Source: Argentina anserina (lineage: Eukaryota > Streptophyta > Magnoliopsida > Rosales > Rosaceae). From it: DNA of 64,000 nucleotides. The stretch is taken from assembly GCF_933775445.1 (NCBI RefSeq), contig NC_065877.1, forward strand, positions 5,518,001 through 5,582,000, written 5' to 3'. Both the position numbers and the translations under genes were made by a program. Numbering within the stretch: position 1 is the stretch's first letter; each line of letters begins with the position of its first letter. This document shows positions 35,190 to 46,886 of this stretch, in pieces. The notes under the pieces are model-generated. The model saw nothing but the letters and a program-made list of their open reading frames with translations, made no database searches and had not been told where the DNA came from.

Positions 35190-35957
35190 GGGCGGATTCA
35201 AGATTGGATTATTTGGGATACTTGAACTTAACAATAAAAAAATAATGGAGAATCTCGACGGTGCAAAAAAATTTTACTAATTGAAATCAAAATCGATCTA
35301 CCTAGTCAATGAATATAATGAGGCTTACTCTTCTAATGCTTATATACAAATAACGTAACCTAACTAAATAAATATTCATGTAGCACATCGTAATCCAGAA
35401 TCATTTACAAAAGCTAGCATTTTAGTAGCGATTCGAAAGGTTAAGAAATGACCAATGGAAACTGAATTAAAGATTGCAGTTGATCAATAAATCTTAAGAA
35501 ATATAAGAAGTGAATATTATTTAGATCTGGACTCGTAGATAGGACATTTCATGAAGTCATTTTTTTTCGATCGCTTTGATTTGGACTCAAATTTGTCATT
35601 TTAGTCTAATAGACACCTATATTCATTGAAAAATAATAATCATATATATCAAACAAAACGGTGTACATAGTCAAAATCTAATACAAATACATTTGAATAA
35701 ATAAGCAACGTACTAGCTAGTAATTAACCTAGCTGACATTCTAGAATAAGAGATACTTGGCTAAGGACACGCTATTGAGGAAGAAGAGTAAGGTTTGGAA
35801 GAGAATCAAATGAGTATCATTGGTTATTTTGGGGATGTTTGGCTATGGAGATTAGGGTAATCCTAGGAAAAAAAGATTTTAAAAACTAGATATTTTTTCC
35901 TTGTCTTGAGCTTGGGGATGCTTGAGTCACCCCAAAAATAGGCTAGATCCGCCCCTG
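35190..35957. mobile_element. Non-autonomous hAT element
   Basis: A 768-base element. The left end GGGCGGATTC is inverted at the right end (GATCCGCCCCTG). It is flanked by TAATGAAT (35182-35189) and TAATGAAC (35958-35965), an 8-base target duplication with one mismatch, typical of hAT elements. It has no coding capacity. The end sequence belongs to the same CAG-GGCGGATC type as the element at 53245. Confidence 0.75.
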
Positions 35958-36093
35958 TAATGAACTATTGTAACTTGATGTGGGAAACTAGGAATATACT
36001 ATTAAAAGCATTAATTTTTAAAAAATCCTAATATACATCGTAAGACAATCATGTTTTACACTTTTTACGTGAGTGAAATAACTATTCATTTAA

Positions 36094-36784
36094 GGGTAAA
36101 TTCCTCCTATGGTACCTGATGTTTGGCTACTTGGACAATTTGGTACCTGATGTATGAAAGCGGACAATTTGGTACCTAAAGTTCTCAAATTTAGGCCATT
36201 TTGGTACTGCTATCGATTTTGACCATATTTTTAGGGTTATTTCCGTCATTCTAGTTCTAAACTCATTAAATTCACATTTTTCTTCATTTTCTTCATATAA
36301 TTGCCTCTCTTTGGAGATAATTAAATTGATATATCTACTCCACTTAGCATCTACTCCGCATATATCGAAAATAAATTTTTTTCTTAATATACTTATTGTA
36401 TCCTAATTATTTTATGCAAAGGAAATAAATTGCCTTTATGCAATTGTAATTTTTATCAATTTTTTTTAATTACTTATAATTAAAATTAATTTAGATTGAT
36501 AACTACATTATGAAAACTTATATACGTAAATCATCACAGATACTAAGTGGATGAGTTATCAAATTTTTAGTGATAACTTAGAGGCAATTAGGAGGTATTA
36601 TAAAAAAATGAAGTAAAGTTGAGATAAGATGACAGAAATAACCCTTAAAATATGGTCAAAATTGACATAAGTACTAAAATGGCCTAAATTTGAGAACTTT
36701 AGGTACTAAATTGTCCGCTTTCATACATCAGGTACCAAATTGTCTAAGTAGCCAAACATCAGATACCATAGGAGGAATTTACCC
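36094..36784. mobile_element. Long-TIR Mutator-like (foldback) element
   Basis: A 691-base element. Its ends are inverted repeats of about 165 bases (GGGTAAATTCCTCCTATGG at the left, the complement at the right), leaving a short AT-rich middle. A perfect 9-base duplication, TTCATTTAA, flanks it (36085-36093 and 36785-36793), which is diagnostic for Mutator-like insertion. There is no open frame for a transposase. Confidence 0.9.
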
Positions 36785-36793
36785 TTCATTTAA

Positions 36794-37455
36794 AATAAGA
36801 CATTTCAAATTAATTTCTCCACAATATTCCTATAATGGCTTGGCGAAATGCCGAGCAGCACACCCATCACCAGCTAGGTGCTGATTGCAAGGCGTGCCAT
36901 CACTGCCACGGCACAACGGCTCTACCCAATGACTTCCCCATAGCTCACATCACATGCCGTTGTCATTTCATCTTAGTTTGAATTCTTAGCGTGATAGCCG
37001 CCTTGTTCCTCTTCTAGTCATTGCGGTCATCTTGTCCCAAATTGAAAGCCCGAACCAGCCATAGCCACTGGTTCTGGCGATAAGTACATGTGGTAGACAA
37101 AATGCAGACTTATCTCTTTAAATAAGGTGAGAAGCACTCGAGTCCCTTTCTTCTATTACATAGAGAAAGTTTGAGCAAGTCAATGGTGGCGACATGGCAT
37201 ATTGGCATTTGAGTCTATGATTGCATAAAAGATTCAATACTCCCTCCAACGCGGAAAATGTGTATGTGTATAATAATCTCCATTCCAATTGCAGTTGAGT
37301 ACTGCAATGTGCTTAAGAACTCATATCTCCCAAGTAACAGGGTACCATTTTTATATCCAAGCTCTAGACCTTGACCATTTCAAGTCTTTCTTCATCTTCT
37401 TATGTGCTACATTAAACTCCTGTTCTTGTTTTTAGAATTCAAATCCCCATCTCCA
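36794..37455. other. Promoter side of the lectin receptor kinase
   Basis: No gene. The last 100 bases should hold the leader of the kinase. An in-frame ATG at 37402 lies here (see next entry). Confidence 0.5.
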
Positions 37456-39477
37456 ATGGCTTTGGCAACTTTTTTAGCTTTCCTTCTCTTCTTACGCATT
37501 TGCTCTCTCTCTCAAGGAGAAAATTTATTGTTCAATGGCTTCAATGGAAGTGAGGGGAACCTGAAACTTGAAGGAGCTTCCATAGTGAAACCCTCTGGTA
37601 TGATCAGACTCACTAACACAACACGTAATGTTATAGGCCATGCATTCTATAACAAACCGATAACCATGTATGATAAAGGTTCCCCAAATGCTTCTTCGTT
37701 CAGTACAGAGATTGTATTTGCCATAGTCTCCCCAAGCTCCGGCAGCGGTGGCTTTGGCCTAGCCTTCACATTGTCTCCCTCTCCGAGTTTCCCTGGGGCT
37801 CAAGCCGGCCATTACTTCGGAATTTTCAACTCTTCAAACGACAACAAAACCTCCAACCATATCCTTGCTGTTGAATTCGACACGGTCAATGGTTACAACC
37901 AGAGCTCGGATTCAGATGGTAACCATGTTGGTATCAACATCAACAGCGTCTATTCTAAGGTATCTGAACCAGCTGCTTACTATGACACAGAATCACACAA
38001 AGAAGAATTGAAGATGGAGGGTGGTGATCTTATACATGCTTGGATAGACTATGATGGCAAGGCTCAACTTTTGAATGTGACAATATCTCCTATTAATAAG
38101 GGGAAACCAACCAAACCTCTAATCTCTCTTGGTATCAATCTATCTTCTGTGCTTCAAGAGACTATGTATGCCGGCTTTTCAGCTTCCACAGGAGATAACG
38201 GGTCGAGCTCTCATTATATAATCGCATGGAGTTTTGCAGTGGATGAAAAAGCAAGTAAACTCAATCTTACCAATCTTCCTATCCCAGCAAAAGAGAAAAG
38301 TTCATCATCCTCTTACAGTCCCCAAATTAAGGCTGTTATTGTGGCCTTGTCTGTTGTGGTCTTCTTGTTGTTGGCACTTTTGTTCATCTTTACATTGTAT
38401 AGAAGACTGATGCCTTCTGAGACCCTGGAAGATTGGGAGATTGATTGTCCTCACAGGTTCCAGTACAAGGATCTCCATGCAGCAACCAAGGGTTTTAAAG
38501 ACTCTAATGTGATTGGAGCTGGCGGATTCGGTGTAGTTTACAAGGGTACTTTGCCTTCTACTGGATGTCAAGTTGCAGTCAAGAAGATATCAAGAAATGG
38601 AATCCAAGGAATGAGGGAGTTTGCCGCAGAAATAGAGAGCTTGGGAAGGCTAAGGCATAAGAACTTGGTAAATCTACAAGGCTGGTGTAAGAAAAAGAAC
38701 GACCTCCTTATAGTCTACGATTACATTCCAAATGGAAGCCTTGATGCACTCATTTTCCATCCGAATGACAAACTGCTGTTGAGCTGGCAACAAAGGTTCA
38801 ACATCCTTAAAGGCATTGCCTCAGGATTGTTGTATCTTCATGAAGAATGGGAGCAAGTGGTGATTCACAGAGATGTCAAGTCCAGCAATGTCTTGATAGA
38901 TGAAGACCTGAATGCTCGGCTAAGCGACTTCGGCCTTGCAAGGCTATATGATCATGGAGAAATATCACACACCACAGGCGTGGTTGGCACAATCGGGTAC
39001 ATTGCGCCAGAATTGGCTCGAACAGGGAAGGCCTCAGCAGCCTCGGACGTGTTTGCATATGGCATCTTGCTTCTTGAAGTTGCTACTGGGAAAAGACCAA
39101 TCGGCTCAGGCCGCTCGGATCAATTCATACTGGCGGACTGGGTGATGGAAAAGTATCAAGCGGGTCGTGTATTTGACACAGTAGATCCAAAGTTAGGTCA
39201 CTATGTTGTGAAAGAGATGGAGCTGATTCTTGAGCTGGGTTTGCTTTGCTCTCACTTCAAGCCAGAAGCTAGACCTACCATGAGACAAGTAGTTCGATAT
39301 CTCAATGGGGATGAACAGCTTCCTCATGTCGATAACTGGAACCTACTTGAATCGGATAGCATCAGTGAATTGAACTCGAGATTTATGAAGGTCATATCTT
39401 CTGATTCTAACATATCGTCGTATCAATCATCGTCCTTTGGTGGCACCTCTACCAGTTCCATGGGTTCTGGCAGATAG
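37456..39477 (+). CDS. L-type lectin-domain receptor kinase
   Basis: A single-exon membrane receptor kinase of 673 residues. I chose the ATG at 37456 because it opens directly into a signal peptide (MALATFLAFLLFLRICSLSQG). An in-frame ATG at 37402 would add 18 residues. The extracellular legume-lectin domain covers about residues 25-265 (LLFNGFNG, VEFDTVNGYNQ, GNHVGINI, AWIDYDG, YAGFSASTG). One membrane span lies at about 292-314. The cytoplasmic Ser/Thr kinase is complete: glycine loop GAGGFGVVYKG (~353), lysine in VAVKK, HRD at 470-472 (RD type), DFG at 491-493 and APE at ~517. The C-terminal tail is Ser-rich. Such receptors act at the plasma membrane in defence and cell-wall sensing; the ligand cannot be told here. 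Confidence 0.95.
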   Translation: MALATFLAFLLFLRICSLSQGENLLFNGFNGSEGNLKLEGASIVKPSGMIRLTNTTRNVIGHAFYNKPITMYDKGSPNASSFSTEIVFAIVSPSSGSGGFGLAFTLSPSPSFPGAQAGHYFGIFNSSNDNKTSNHILAVEFDTVNGYNQSSDSDGNHVGININSVYSKVSEPAAYYDTESHKEELKMEGGDLIHAWIDYDGKAQLLNVTISPINKGKPTKPLISLGINLSSVLQETMYAGFSASTGDNGSSSHYIIAWSFAVDEKASKLNLTNLPIPAKEKSSSSSYSPQIKAVIVALSVVVFLLLALLFIFTLYRRLMPSETLEDWEIDCPHRFQYKDLHAATKGFKDSNVIGAGGFGVVYKGTLPSTGCQVAVKKISRNGIQGMREFAAEIESLGRLRHKNLVNLQGWCKKKNDLLIVYDYIPNGSLDALIFHPNDKLLLSWQQRFNILKGIASGLLYLHEEWEQVVIHRDVKSSNVLIDEDLNARLSDFGLARLYDHGEISHTTGVVGTIGYIAPELARTGKASAASDVFAYGILLLEVATGKRPIGSGRSDQFILADWVMEKYQAGRVFDTVDPKLGHYVVKEMELILELGLLCSHFKPEARPTMRQVVRYLNGDEQLPHVDNWNLLESDSISELNSRFMKVISSDSNISSYQSSSFGGTSTSSMGSGR

Positions 39478-40099
39478 CAGTTGCTATTTGTTTCTTTTTA
39501 TACAGTTCTTTGGTAAAGAACATCATTACTTCTGTATTGGCTGATGACCATTAATGCAAGCGACCATTAAAGATCAAAAATAGATTTACAGAATTTTCTA
39601 AGCATCCGATCAGAAAAAACAACAAACAAGAAAATCGGCATATATTTCCTCATGCAAAACAAATCAAAAACAAACGGGAACAGGATACAAAACTATAAAC
39701 TAAAATCAGATGGATCCATCATACGATTGCCTATTGATATCAGTCACCTATAAGCTTAAGAGTTTTGGCTTGACCAAAACAAACGCAAAGAAGAACATGA
39801 TTAAACCAAAAGAATATAGAACGAGAAACATACGCCGACTCAAACCCACTGATCAGTGGATGATCTATTACACTAAACAGAGTTCCACAATAATAATAAG
39901 AATAATAACAGGCTACCTCCATGGTGACCAATAGAGTTGATTCTTAAAACTTGAAAGATGAAAACTAAAAACATCACAGAACTTACGCCCAGAATGCAAA
40001 GGGGATATTCATACAAAATCTATGCAACTCCTACCTTCCTAGGGACCTTTGGGATTCACTGAGGTCATCAGTACTTACAAATGAACCAGGAGCTTTGAC
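39478..40099. other. Intergenic DNA between convergent genes
   Basis: 3' UTRs of the receptor kinase and of importin beta. No gene seen. Confidence 0.5.
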
Positions 40100-40346
40100 T
40101 CATGAAACAAGGATGCTCTTAATCCTATCCTGGGTCCAAGTGGCAGTTTTCTTCAAATCATCATCATCAGATCCAAGACACTCACCCAAAAAGTCTGCAC
40201 AGGCTTTCAGGTCCCCAAACAGCGCCTTTGTATTTGTGCCAAGAACATCTGCAAGGTCACCCATCACAGCAGCTAAGGCTTTTGTCAGCTGGACATCCCT
40301 GCAAGACAAGGAACGGCAAAGATCAAAATCATATTCATAATGTGTG

Positions 40347-40385
<39 letters not shown>

Positions 40386-42804
40386 CATACCTGTTTTGCT
40401 CCCTCAAAACCAGTTCAATAAACTGCCAGAGATGTGATGCATAGGGCAACATGACCTCAGACTTTGAACTCTTAAATCCCTGAAGTATACCAGAATAAGC
40501 TTCAAATATACTGCACTTCAGCTGGTTGCCGTACTCCTGTAGATCAAGATCATTAGAGTCCATCCCAGCACAAACCTCTGCCGCTCTCTGCATCATTGGC
40601 ACTACATAGGGAACATACTTCTCAAAATTCTCCTCTATTGAGAGAGCTATGTCACTAAAGACAGAGAATATTGGAGGCTTGACAGACCGGTCAATAGTGT
40701 CACTGGAAAGATTTGCCAAAAGAAGTTGCATGATCCCGTCACAATACGGCAATACCTTGTCATTCAAGGCACGAACAATGTCACCAACTACACCAACTGT
40801 AATAGAACAGACTTGATATTCCTGATAATTTTGCAATCCCATCTCCAAATACTTATAGAATTCAGGAAGGTATTTGGCAAACTCAAGTCCAGTAGCATGA
40901 GCAAGGGCACCAATAGCAAGCATTGCTTCCTCATGCACAGTAGAGCTTCGGCAAGCAAAGACATTAAGAAACAAAAGCATTATCGGATCTGCCTGAGATA
41001 ATATAATAGACCTGGTTTCCAAATCATCAGCACTGCTGACTTTCTGGATTATAACCTGGAGGACACCACAAAGAGAAGCCTGCAAGTCGGCTTGCTTTTC
41101 CTTGTCAATCTGAAGCTCTAAAGTCTGACTCAACTTCTGTAAAATCACAGGGAGTAGTTCTCTAATAATGTGTGATGTTTCTTTCACATTGGAACACCTC
41201 ACTACCTCGTTCAATGATTCATAAGCAGCAGACCTCAATCTAGAATCATCCACATCTGTCCGACTGGCAGCAAAGAGAAGACCTTCAATGATCCTATGGA
41301 TATAAGGGGTAAACAGCGATGAGTGCCTTCCAGCATCCTCATACCCCTCAGCAAGCTTATATATTGCCCAACAAACCTTAACAGCAACATTTGGAGCATC
41401 CTTAATACATTCCAACAATACTTCCACTACTTTGGGAAGGTTATCTGAGGAGATGACAGAAAAGCCATCGGCAGGACTGTGCAGATACTCAAATATACGG
41501 CCGATAGTCCAGGCAGTAGTGTCTTTGACATGATTGTTTCCATCTTTCATCAACCTCAATAGGAAATCTAAACCTGAATGGACCAGTACAGATAGCTTTT
41601 CGATGGATGGGCCTTCAAGGATTGAGCCAAATGCCAATGTTGCTGCTTCCTGACATCGCCAATCTGGTTTCCCGATGTTGTCCTCCACAAATGGCATCAC
41701 CAGAGGAAGAACTGCATCACCAACAGTTCGTGCAACAAGTCTTAGGCATGTCCCACCCGCCATTGATATATTCCAGATGCCATCATCCTGGTCTACATCT
41801 TCTTCCTGCTTCAGCAGAGTTTCCAGCAGCATTGGAACGAGATATGATAGAGATTTTTCTATGAAACGTGAATGCGGATACCCAGACTCCCCGACATCAT
41901 CAGTGTCATACTCTTGCAGTTCTATTTCTTCATCACAAATGGAGCTCCAAAACTCAATCGCTTGGAGGGCAACAGGCTCTACATCCCCCTTTACAGCGTT
42001 TGAAGTAAGCTCAAATAGAGCTTGCATGTATGCCTCAAGCACGTCATAGTATGTAGAAGCAATTGAAGCAAGGCACTCAAAAGCCGCCTGCCTAATCTCC
42101 ACCTCCTTCGACAGTGCTGTTTCACAGACCATCTTCATGATGTAATTTCGTTCCATCTCATTTTGAAAGTTTGTCTCAGCAAACTCCAAGGCATTATATA
42201 GAGCCTTTGTTGCAGCAAGACGGACTTCAGGGCTATTCTCAGCAAGGTTCATTCCTTGCACAACAGCTGTAAGAACAGAGTTCACCTCGTCTTGCCCAAG
42301 ATCACTATGGGATATCTCCTCGCATATATAGCCAAGAGTTTCCAAGGTTGACTGTTTCAAATCACCAGAGCTATCTCCCTTAGTCATGTTATTGAGCAAA
42401 TATCCAATTAGCTCAGGCCACTCTTTCCGGGGGATATCAATAGAAGCAACTTTGGCAATAACTTGAGCAGAGGTGTGCCTTGCCTCTCGCACAGATGACC
42501 CAAGTGTCAGTAACAGCCTTTCCTTGATTTGGGATTTAAAAGCAATATCAACAGTCATCCATTGTTGAGCAAGATGTTCCTTTGTAACAGCATCTTTAGC
42601 GTCCAGGGAATTCTTCAGAACAATACCAGCCAACCTCCGGGATTCAATTGGCTTTTCATTGTTGGCTAGCTCAACTGACAGCGACAGAAGATAAGCAGGA
42701 ACGTTTTGCTCTTGAAATTGCCTCAGAGAAGACTCCGCTTGAGTACGTAATCCTGCATCTGCTGATTGAGCTGCTAATAGATACTGAGTGATCTCCATGG
42801 CCAT
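40100..42804 (-). CDS. KPNB1: Importin subunit beta-1
   Basis: Karyopherin beta-1 carries importin-alpha/NLS cargo through nuclear pores and releases it on binding Ran-GTP. Two coding exons, 42804-40391 and 40298-40100, join to 870 residues, the expected plant length. The ATG at 42804 starts MAMEITQYLL; a second ATG two codons on is equally possible. The protein is a chain of HEAT repeats. The N-terminal Ran-binding region (about residues 23-103) includes SRRLAGIVLKN, and the acidic loop DEEIELQEYDTDD lies near residue 300. The intron contains an (AG)n microsatellite next to the donor. A 5' UTR intron precedes the coding region. Nothing unusual in the protein. Confidence 0.96.
40350..40385. 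repeat. (AG)n microsatellite in the KPNB1 intron
   Basis: About 17 AG units, ending a few bases from the 5' splice site of the intron (minus-strand sense CT repeat). Confidence 0.95.
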
Positions 42805-42816
42805 TTCTTTTCCTCA

Positions 42817-43543
42817 CTGACAAAAATAAAAACACCAAAGGAAATATAAGATCAGATAACCAGACATAAATTATTGCACAAGGATCACAAAACCAAAACT
42901 ATATATATGTATTCAAGAAGCTCACAGTCCCTTTAAACAAGAAAATAATGGTTCGGGACAAGAAAGATTCCGAGGCTCTATCATGAAATAGACACTGTAG
43001 CAAAACAAATATAAAAAAATTCTATCTGTGTTTTAAAGATGTCCATTTATCAACCCAAACCTGCTTCCTGCATTACCTCAAGGTGTAAAGTGCACACACT
43101 GCGCCATGCAATTAACATCTCACCAAATAAAATGCAACCAGTACACAATCCCAACTATCAATTTCTACAGTACAACATCGAAGAAGCTCAATTCCATTTA
43201 TCATCATGCAAAATTAGCTTGAATTACAAAATCCTACCTCCGAAACTAACACGAAAACAACATCCACATCCTTTTGAAACCATTCAAATAGTTAAACCCT
43301 AAAACCCCCAAATACCAAAATCGATAAGTTGACATCAGTAATCTACACACATCATAATATTGAAACCACAACAAAACCGCATTAAACCAGAATCAAAAAC
43401 CCTAACCTCACTAAAGCATGGCCGCCACAACTATCCTACTCATAACAAACCGAATCCAATTCCAAACACATAAGAAACACTAGATCTACACACAGCGAAG
43501 TAAAATCAAAACCATAACATCGAGATTAAGCAAAGACGACTAC
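42817..43543 (-). other. 5' UTR intron of KPNB1
   Basis: On the minus strand the donor is GGAG|GTAGTC at 43543 and the acceptor TTGTCAG at 42817, 12 bases before the ATG. The upstream exon (from about 43780) is GC-rich, CT-rich leader. Confidence 0.6.
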
Positions 43544-43780
43544 CTCCAATCGGCGCCGATGACGCGGCGGCGAGTACAGCTCTGAAAACCCTACTTCGGC
43601 GGCGCAAGTGGGTGACCGCGGCTGGTCCTCCTTCTAGGCTGCGACGACGGAGAAGGAGAGAGAGAGGGAGAGAGGGAAGGGCGGTGGAGGTTAGGGTTTG
43701 GATGGTATCGGCGATTTGAAGAGGTCAGCGAATTTCGAATGGAGTGAAGGAGCGGGAGGGGAGAGAGGAAAATGGGTCGA

Positions 43781-44594
43781 CTGGTTTTTATGGAAATAGA
43801 GTATTTATTTAAGAACGAGCGGGCAAGGCTGCCCGGGCTCACCGCTCTTGGGAAACCCTAGTGTGTTTTTGAAATCTCTCACGTGCGAGTCGTTTTGGTT
43901 CGTGAGAGGATAAAATCGAATTTCAAATTAGAGATTTTCCGTTTTGGGGTCATCTGAGAATCTCAGTCAGTGAGTGTGACCCATCAGACATCACTCGTTT
44001 ACAGAGCAAGGGCGTGTTTTATTTTTCAGTTATATTTTGAAATTCATAAGAACTACCAAAACTAGTGTGAATGTGGAAAAAGGAAATGAATGCGAATAAT
44101 TGTGACGAGAATTTCGTAGTGGGGAGGAAAATAAGTAATTTGTAGTGGGAAAATCGGACGATATTAGTGGAGAAAACGGATGATTTTATGTACTTACAAC
44201 CTTTCGAAAGAGGGAAATGAATGCGAATATTTGTGACATTAAAAAAGAAAATAGACGATTCAATGTATTTACACACTTATGAATTTTTTTTATAGTTTTA
44301 GATATTGTATTATTTACATTCTATTAAACCACCACTGATGCATAGTACATTACCGAAATGAAAGATGAATTCAAAATGGTTGGATTTAGAAATGTTTGTA
44401 AATTTATTCTTCTTCTTTGAAGGGTCAATCAGGCTATAATTATCGTTGCCATCTTATGTACTATAATTGTTATCCTCGGATGGAGTATATACGGGTTTTG
44501 GCCTTTTGGGCTCTATGTTATTTCCAACTAAAAATGTAGCTCTACTTGTCTTGTGTATCAGAATCTCGTTTGTAGCTTTTAAAGTATATTTCGA
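43781..44594. other. KPNB1 promoter side and intergenic DNA
   Basis: No gene. A 25-base phrase (GGAAATGAATGCGAATA and following bases) is directly repeated at about 44082 and 44214, as if part of a degenerate 130-base tandem pair. Confidence 0.5.
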
Positions 44595-44602
44595 ATGAAC
44601 GA

Positions 44603-44975
44603 CATGGCCGGCCCTTGGGAAGTGCAGGCAGCGCACCCGCACTGGGCTCAAGGCCAAAATTCTAATTTTTTTTACTTATTTATTAATAATTAAATTTGAT
44701 ATATTTTAAAAAGTAAAACCACACAAATAAAATTTATTCGACATTTATCGATCACTTACTTCTGCTTTTTCTTTCTTTTTTTGACCTTCTTAGTTGCATT
44801 GTTTTAAGAAAACCTCACTATTTTTTCATTCTTTTATCTTTTTCTCTCAATTTTTGATCTTCTCATTTCATTATGAAGAAGACCCATTGCAAGAATTAAG
44901 GAGTTCAACTTGACAAATATTTGTATAAGGCCCATTTTTTCGCACTGGGCTTCGAATCCCTTAGGGCCGGCCCTG
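44603..44975. mobile_element. hAT-type MITE
   Basis: A 373-base element with inverted ends CATGGCCGGCCCTTGGG and the complement of CAGGGCCGGCCCTAAGGG. Second inverted blocks contain GCACTGGGC. It is flanked by a perfect 8-base duplication, ATGAACGA (44595-44602 and 44976-44983). No coding capacity. Confidence 0.9.
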
Positions 44976-45296
44976 ATGAACGAACATATATTTTGAAAAT
45001 GGTTGCTCACCTACAAAGACAATTTTTAAAGGATTGTGAGGGACAAGTGAATCTGAGAACTTGAAAATTAAGAAACAAATTTTTTAATGAGAAGATGCAC
45101 TTGTTACTCACAATCCCTTCGGTGGACAAAGCTAATATTTTAAATAGCTGACATATATAATTGTCGGCATAAATTGAAAAGTATGCTCACCCTTCTTGTT
45201 TTGAATCTATGGGGCGTCACATGGATTAATGTAAAAAAAATTATATATATAAAGCTTCGTAGCTCCAAACGTTAAGACCATCCGGATTAGTCCATT

Positions 45297-45533
45297 CTGG
45301 CGACGCGCAACGATAGCACGAATGGTACTGATTGTGCTCCCCCATCCCGGCGCTCCTATTTATACTAGCTAGAGCTCTAATACAAGCCTATGGTAGCCAA
45401 AATCTTAAAATTTCTGGAAATTTCCAGATTTTGGTCGCCATAGGCCAGTACTGGAGCTCCGGCCAGTACAGACACGAGCACCGAGAGGGGGAGCACGGCT
45501 GGCACCATCCGCGCCGTCATCGCGCGTCGCCAG
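45297..45533. repeat. Long imperfect hairpin
   Basis: The two halves are inverted copies with perhaps 70-80% match. CTGGCGACGCGC at the left pairs with GCGCGTCGCCAG at the right, GTGCTCCCCC with GGGGGAGCAC, and the centre is TCTGGAAATTTCCAGA. The transcript would fold into a stem of about 110 base pairs. It could be a foldback transposon or a small-RNA hairpin locus. Confidence 0.65.
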
Positions 45534-45540
45534 GAGGGGG

Positions 45541-46100
45541 AAGATAATTATATATATATATATATATTATGCCGGTGACTATATAGCCATCTTAGAAAAG
45601 AGTTCTTGTTCGCTTCATAGGTGAAGATATTCTTACTTCCGTTCCTTGAATGAACGAGCTCATTCGGCATTCATCAAAAAGGTGAACACGAAAACTATCC
45701 ACGATGTTAATAATCTGTGCGTTACAAGATACGTGAGCTCGAGAGAACATTTTCGACATGTTGGAATAACTATGCTTCTGTAATATGAATGTCTAAATGA
45801 GATGAGAAACTTGGGAAATTGTCAAATTGAGTACAAAATGCTAGTGTATGGTGCATTCAATTCGAAGCAATTTGTATATTATTTAGTACCAGCACAATAA
45901 GCACCAATAATCTATCTTTTACATGCATCATAACACTATCATACAGACTGATATGAATGAAGAAGCAGAACGAGTGTACCATTTTACAGATAGAGAAACC
46001 ACAACAGCCAGAACAAGAAACTTCCATATCATCATATGTATATACTGTGCCATACTATACTATACAAGGACTACTAAACCTTGTAAGTTATGCTTATGAG
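45541..46100. other. Intergenic DNA downstream of the DUF688 gene
   Basis: TA repeat at about 45547-45570, otherwise AT-rich DNA and the probable 3' UTR of the minus-strand DUF688 gene. No gene seen. Confidence 0.5.
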
Positions 46101-46886
46101 CTAATGTTTTTTGTGTTTTACAATAGAATGAGGTTGTTGTGAACACACTACAGGGCTCTTTATACCACAAAGCTTGTGCTGCTTCATGCGCCATGGGAAG
46201 AAACCACAACCTTTAGGTGGAGATTGCCCGATGGTTCTTGACACGAAAGCCTCCGGTTCAGGGTAGTTCCACGGATAACAAAATTCCTGGTTTGAATTGT
46301 TCTGTGGTGCACTTAGATTTAGAGCAGATGATGCAGCCAGTGCAGCAGCGTCTGGAAGAAAGCGTTCGATTATGAAGTTTGGAGAGAGTTGGTTCATCTC
46401 ATTGGACTCTGCGAGCTTCAACTTCAGAGCATCCAAGTGATCATGTTCTCTTTGTGCTTTCTTTTCCACAATGTCTATAGCCTCTGACAATGAGAACACG
46501 TCAATGGCATCGGAGAAGGCTTCATCGTCGAGATCAACATCATCTACATGATTGTAGTCAACTGCACCAACATCATCATCAATATCAGCATCACATCCCT
46601 CATCGCGGTCATGAAGTTCCTGATCATTCTCTTTGTCCGGAACAACAATGTTTGTTGATTGAAGAGGCCGGTGCCAGTGCCACCAGCCTGGTGGCAGCTT
46701 CGGCCGGGGTGTGTCGCCGTCATGGCTATCGTCAGTGGTGTTCGGATACTTGGACTTGCCGGGAGCTTGTTCCCACGAAAAGGGAACTCTTTCTTCACTC
46801 GCACTCAACGACCTGCCATGTAATCTAGTGTTCCTGGATTTTCCGGGACGCCTTGTTGAGAGGAGTGGTGCATTGAAGTTCAGCAT
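46101..46886 (-). CDS. DUF688-family plant protein
   Basis: A single-exon protein of 261 residues; function unknown. It begins with the family's typical LNFNAPLLSTRR followed by RVPFSWEQAPGKSK, which is why I place it in DUF688. PPGWWHWHRP follows at about residue 65, then a strongly acidic stretch (about residues 85-130, rich in Asp/Glu). The C-terminal third has GCGFFPWRMKQHKLCGIKSPV, another family feature. There is no signal peptide or membrane span. Nuclear or cytosolic location is a guess. Confidence 0.8.
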   Translation of the reverse strand: MLNFNAPLLSTRRPGKSRNTRLHGRSLSASEERVPFSWEQAPGKSKYPNTTDDSHDGDTPRPKLPPGWWHWHRPLQSTNIVVPDKENDQELHDRDEGCDADIDDDVGAVDYNHVDDVDLDDEAFSDAIDVFSLSEAIDIVEKKAQREHDHLDALKLKLAESNEMNQLSPNFIIERFLPDAAALAASSALNLSAPQNNSNQEFCYPWNYPEPEAFVSRTIGQSPPKGCGFFPWRMKQHKLCGIKSPVVCSQQPHSIVKHKKH

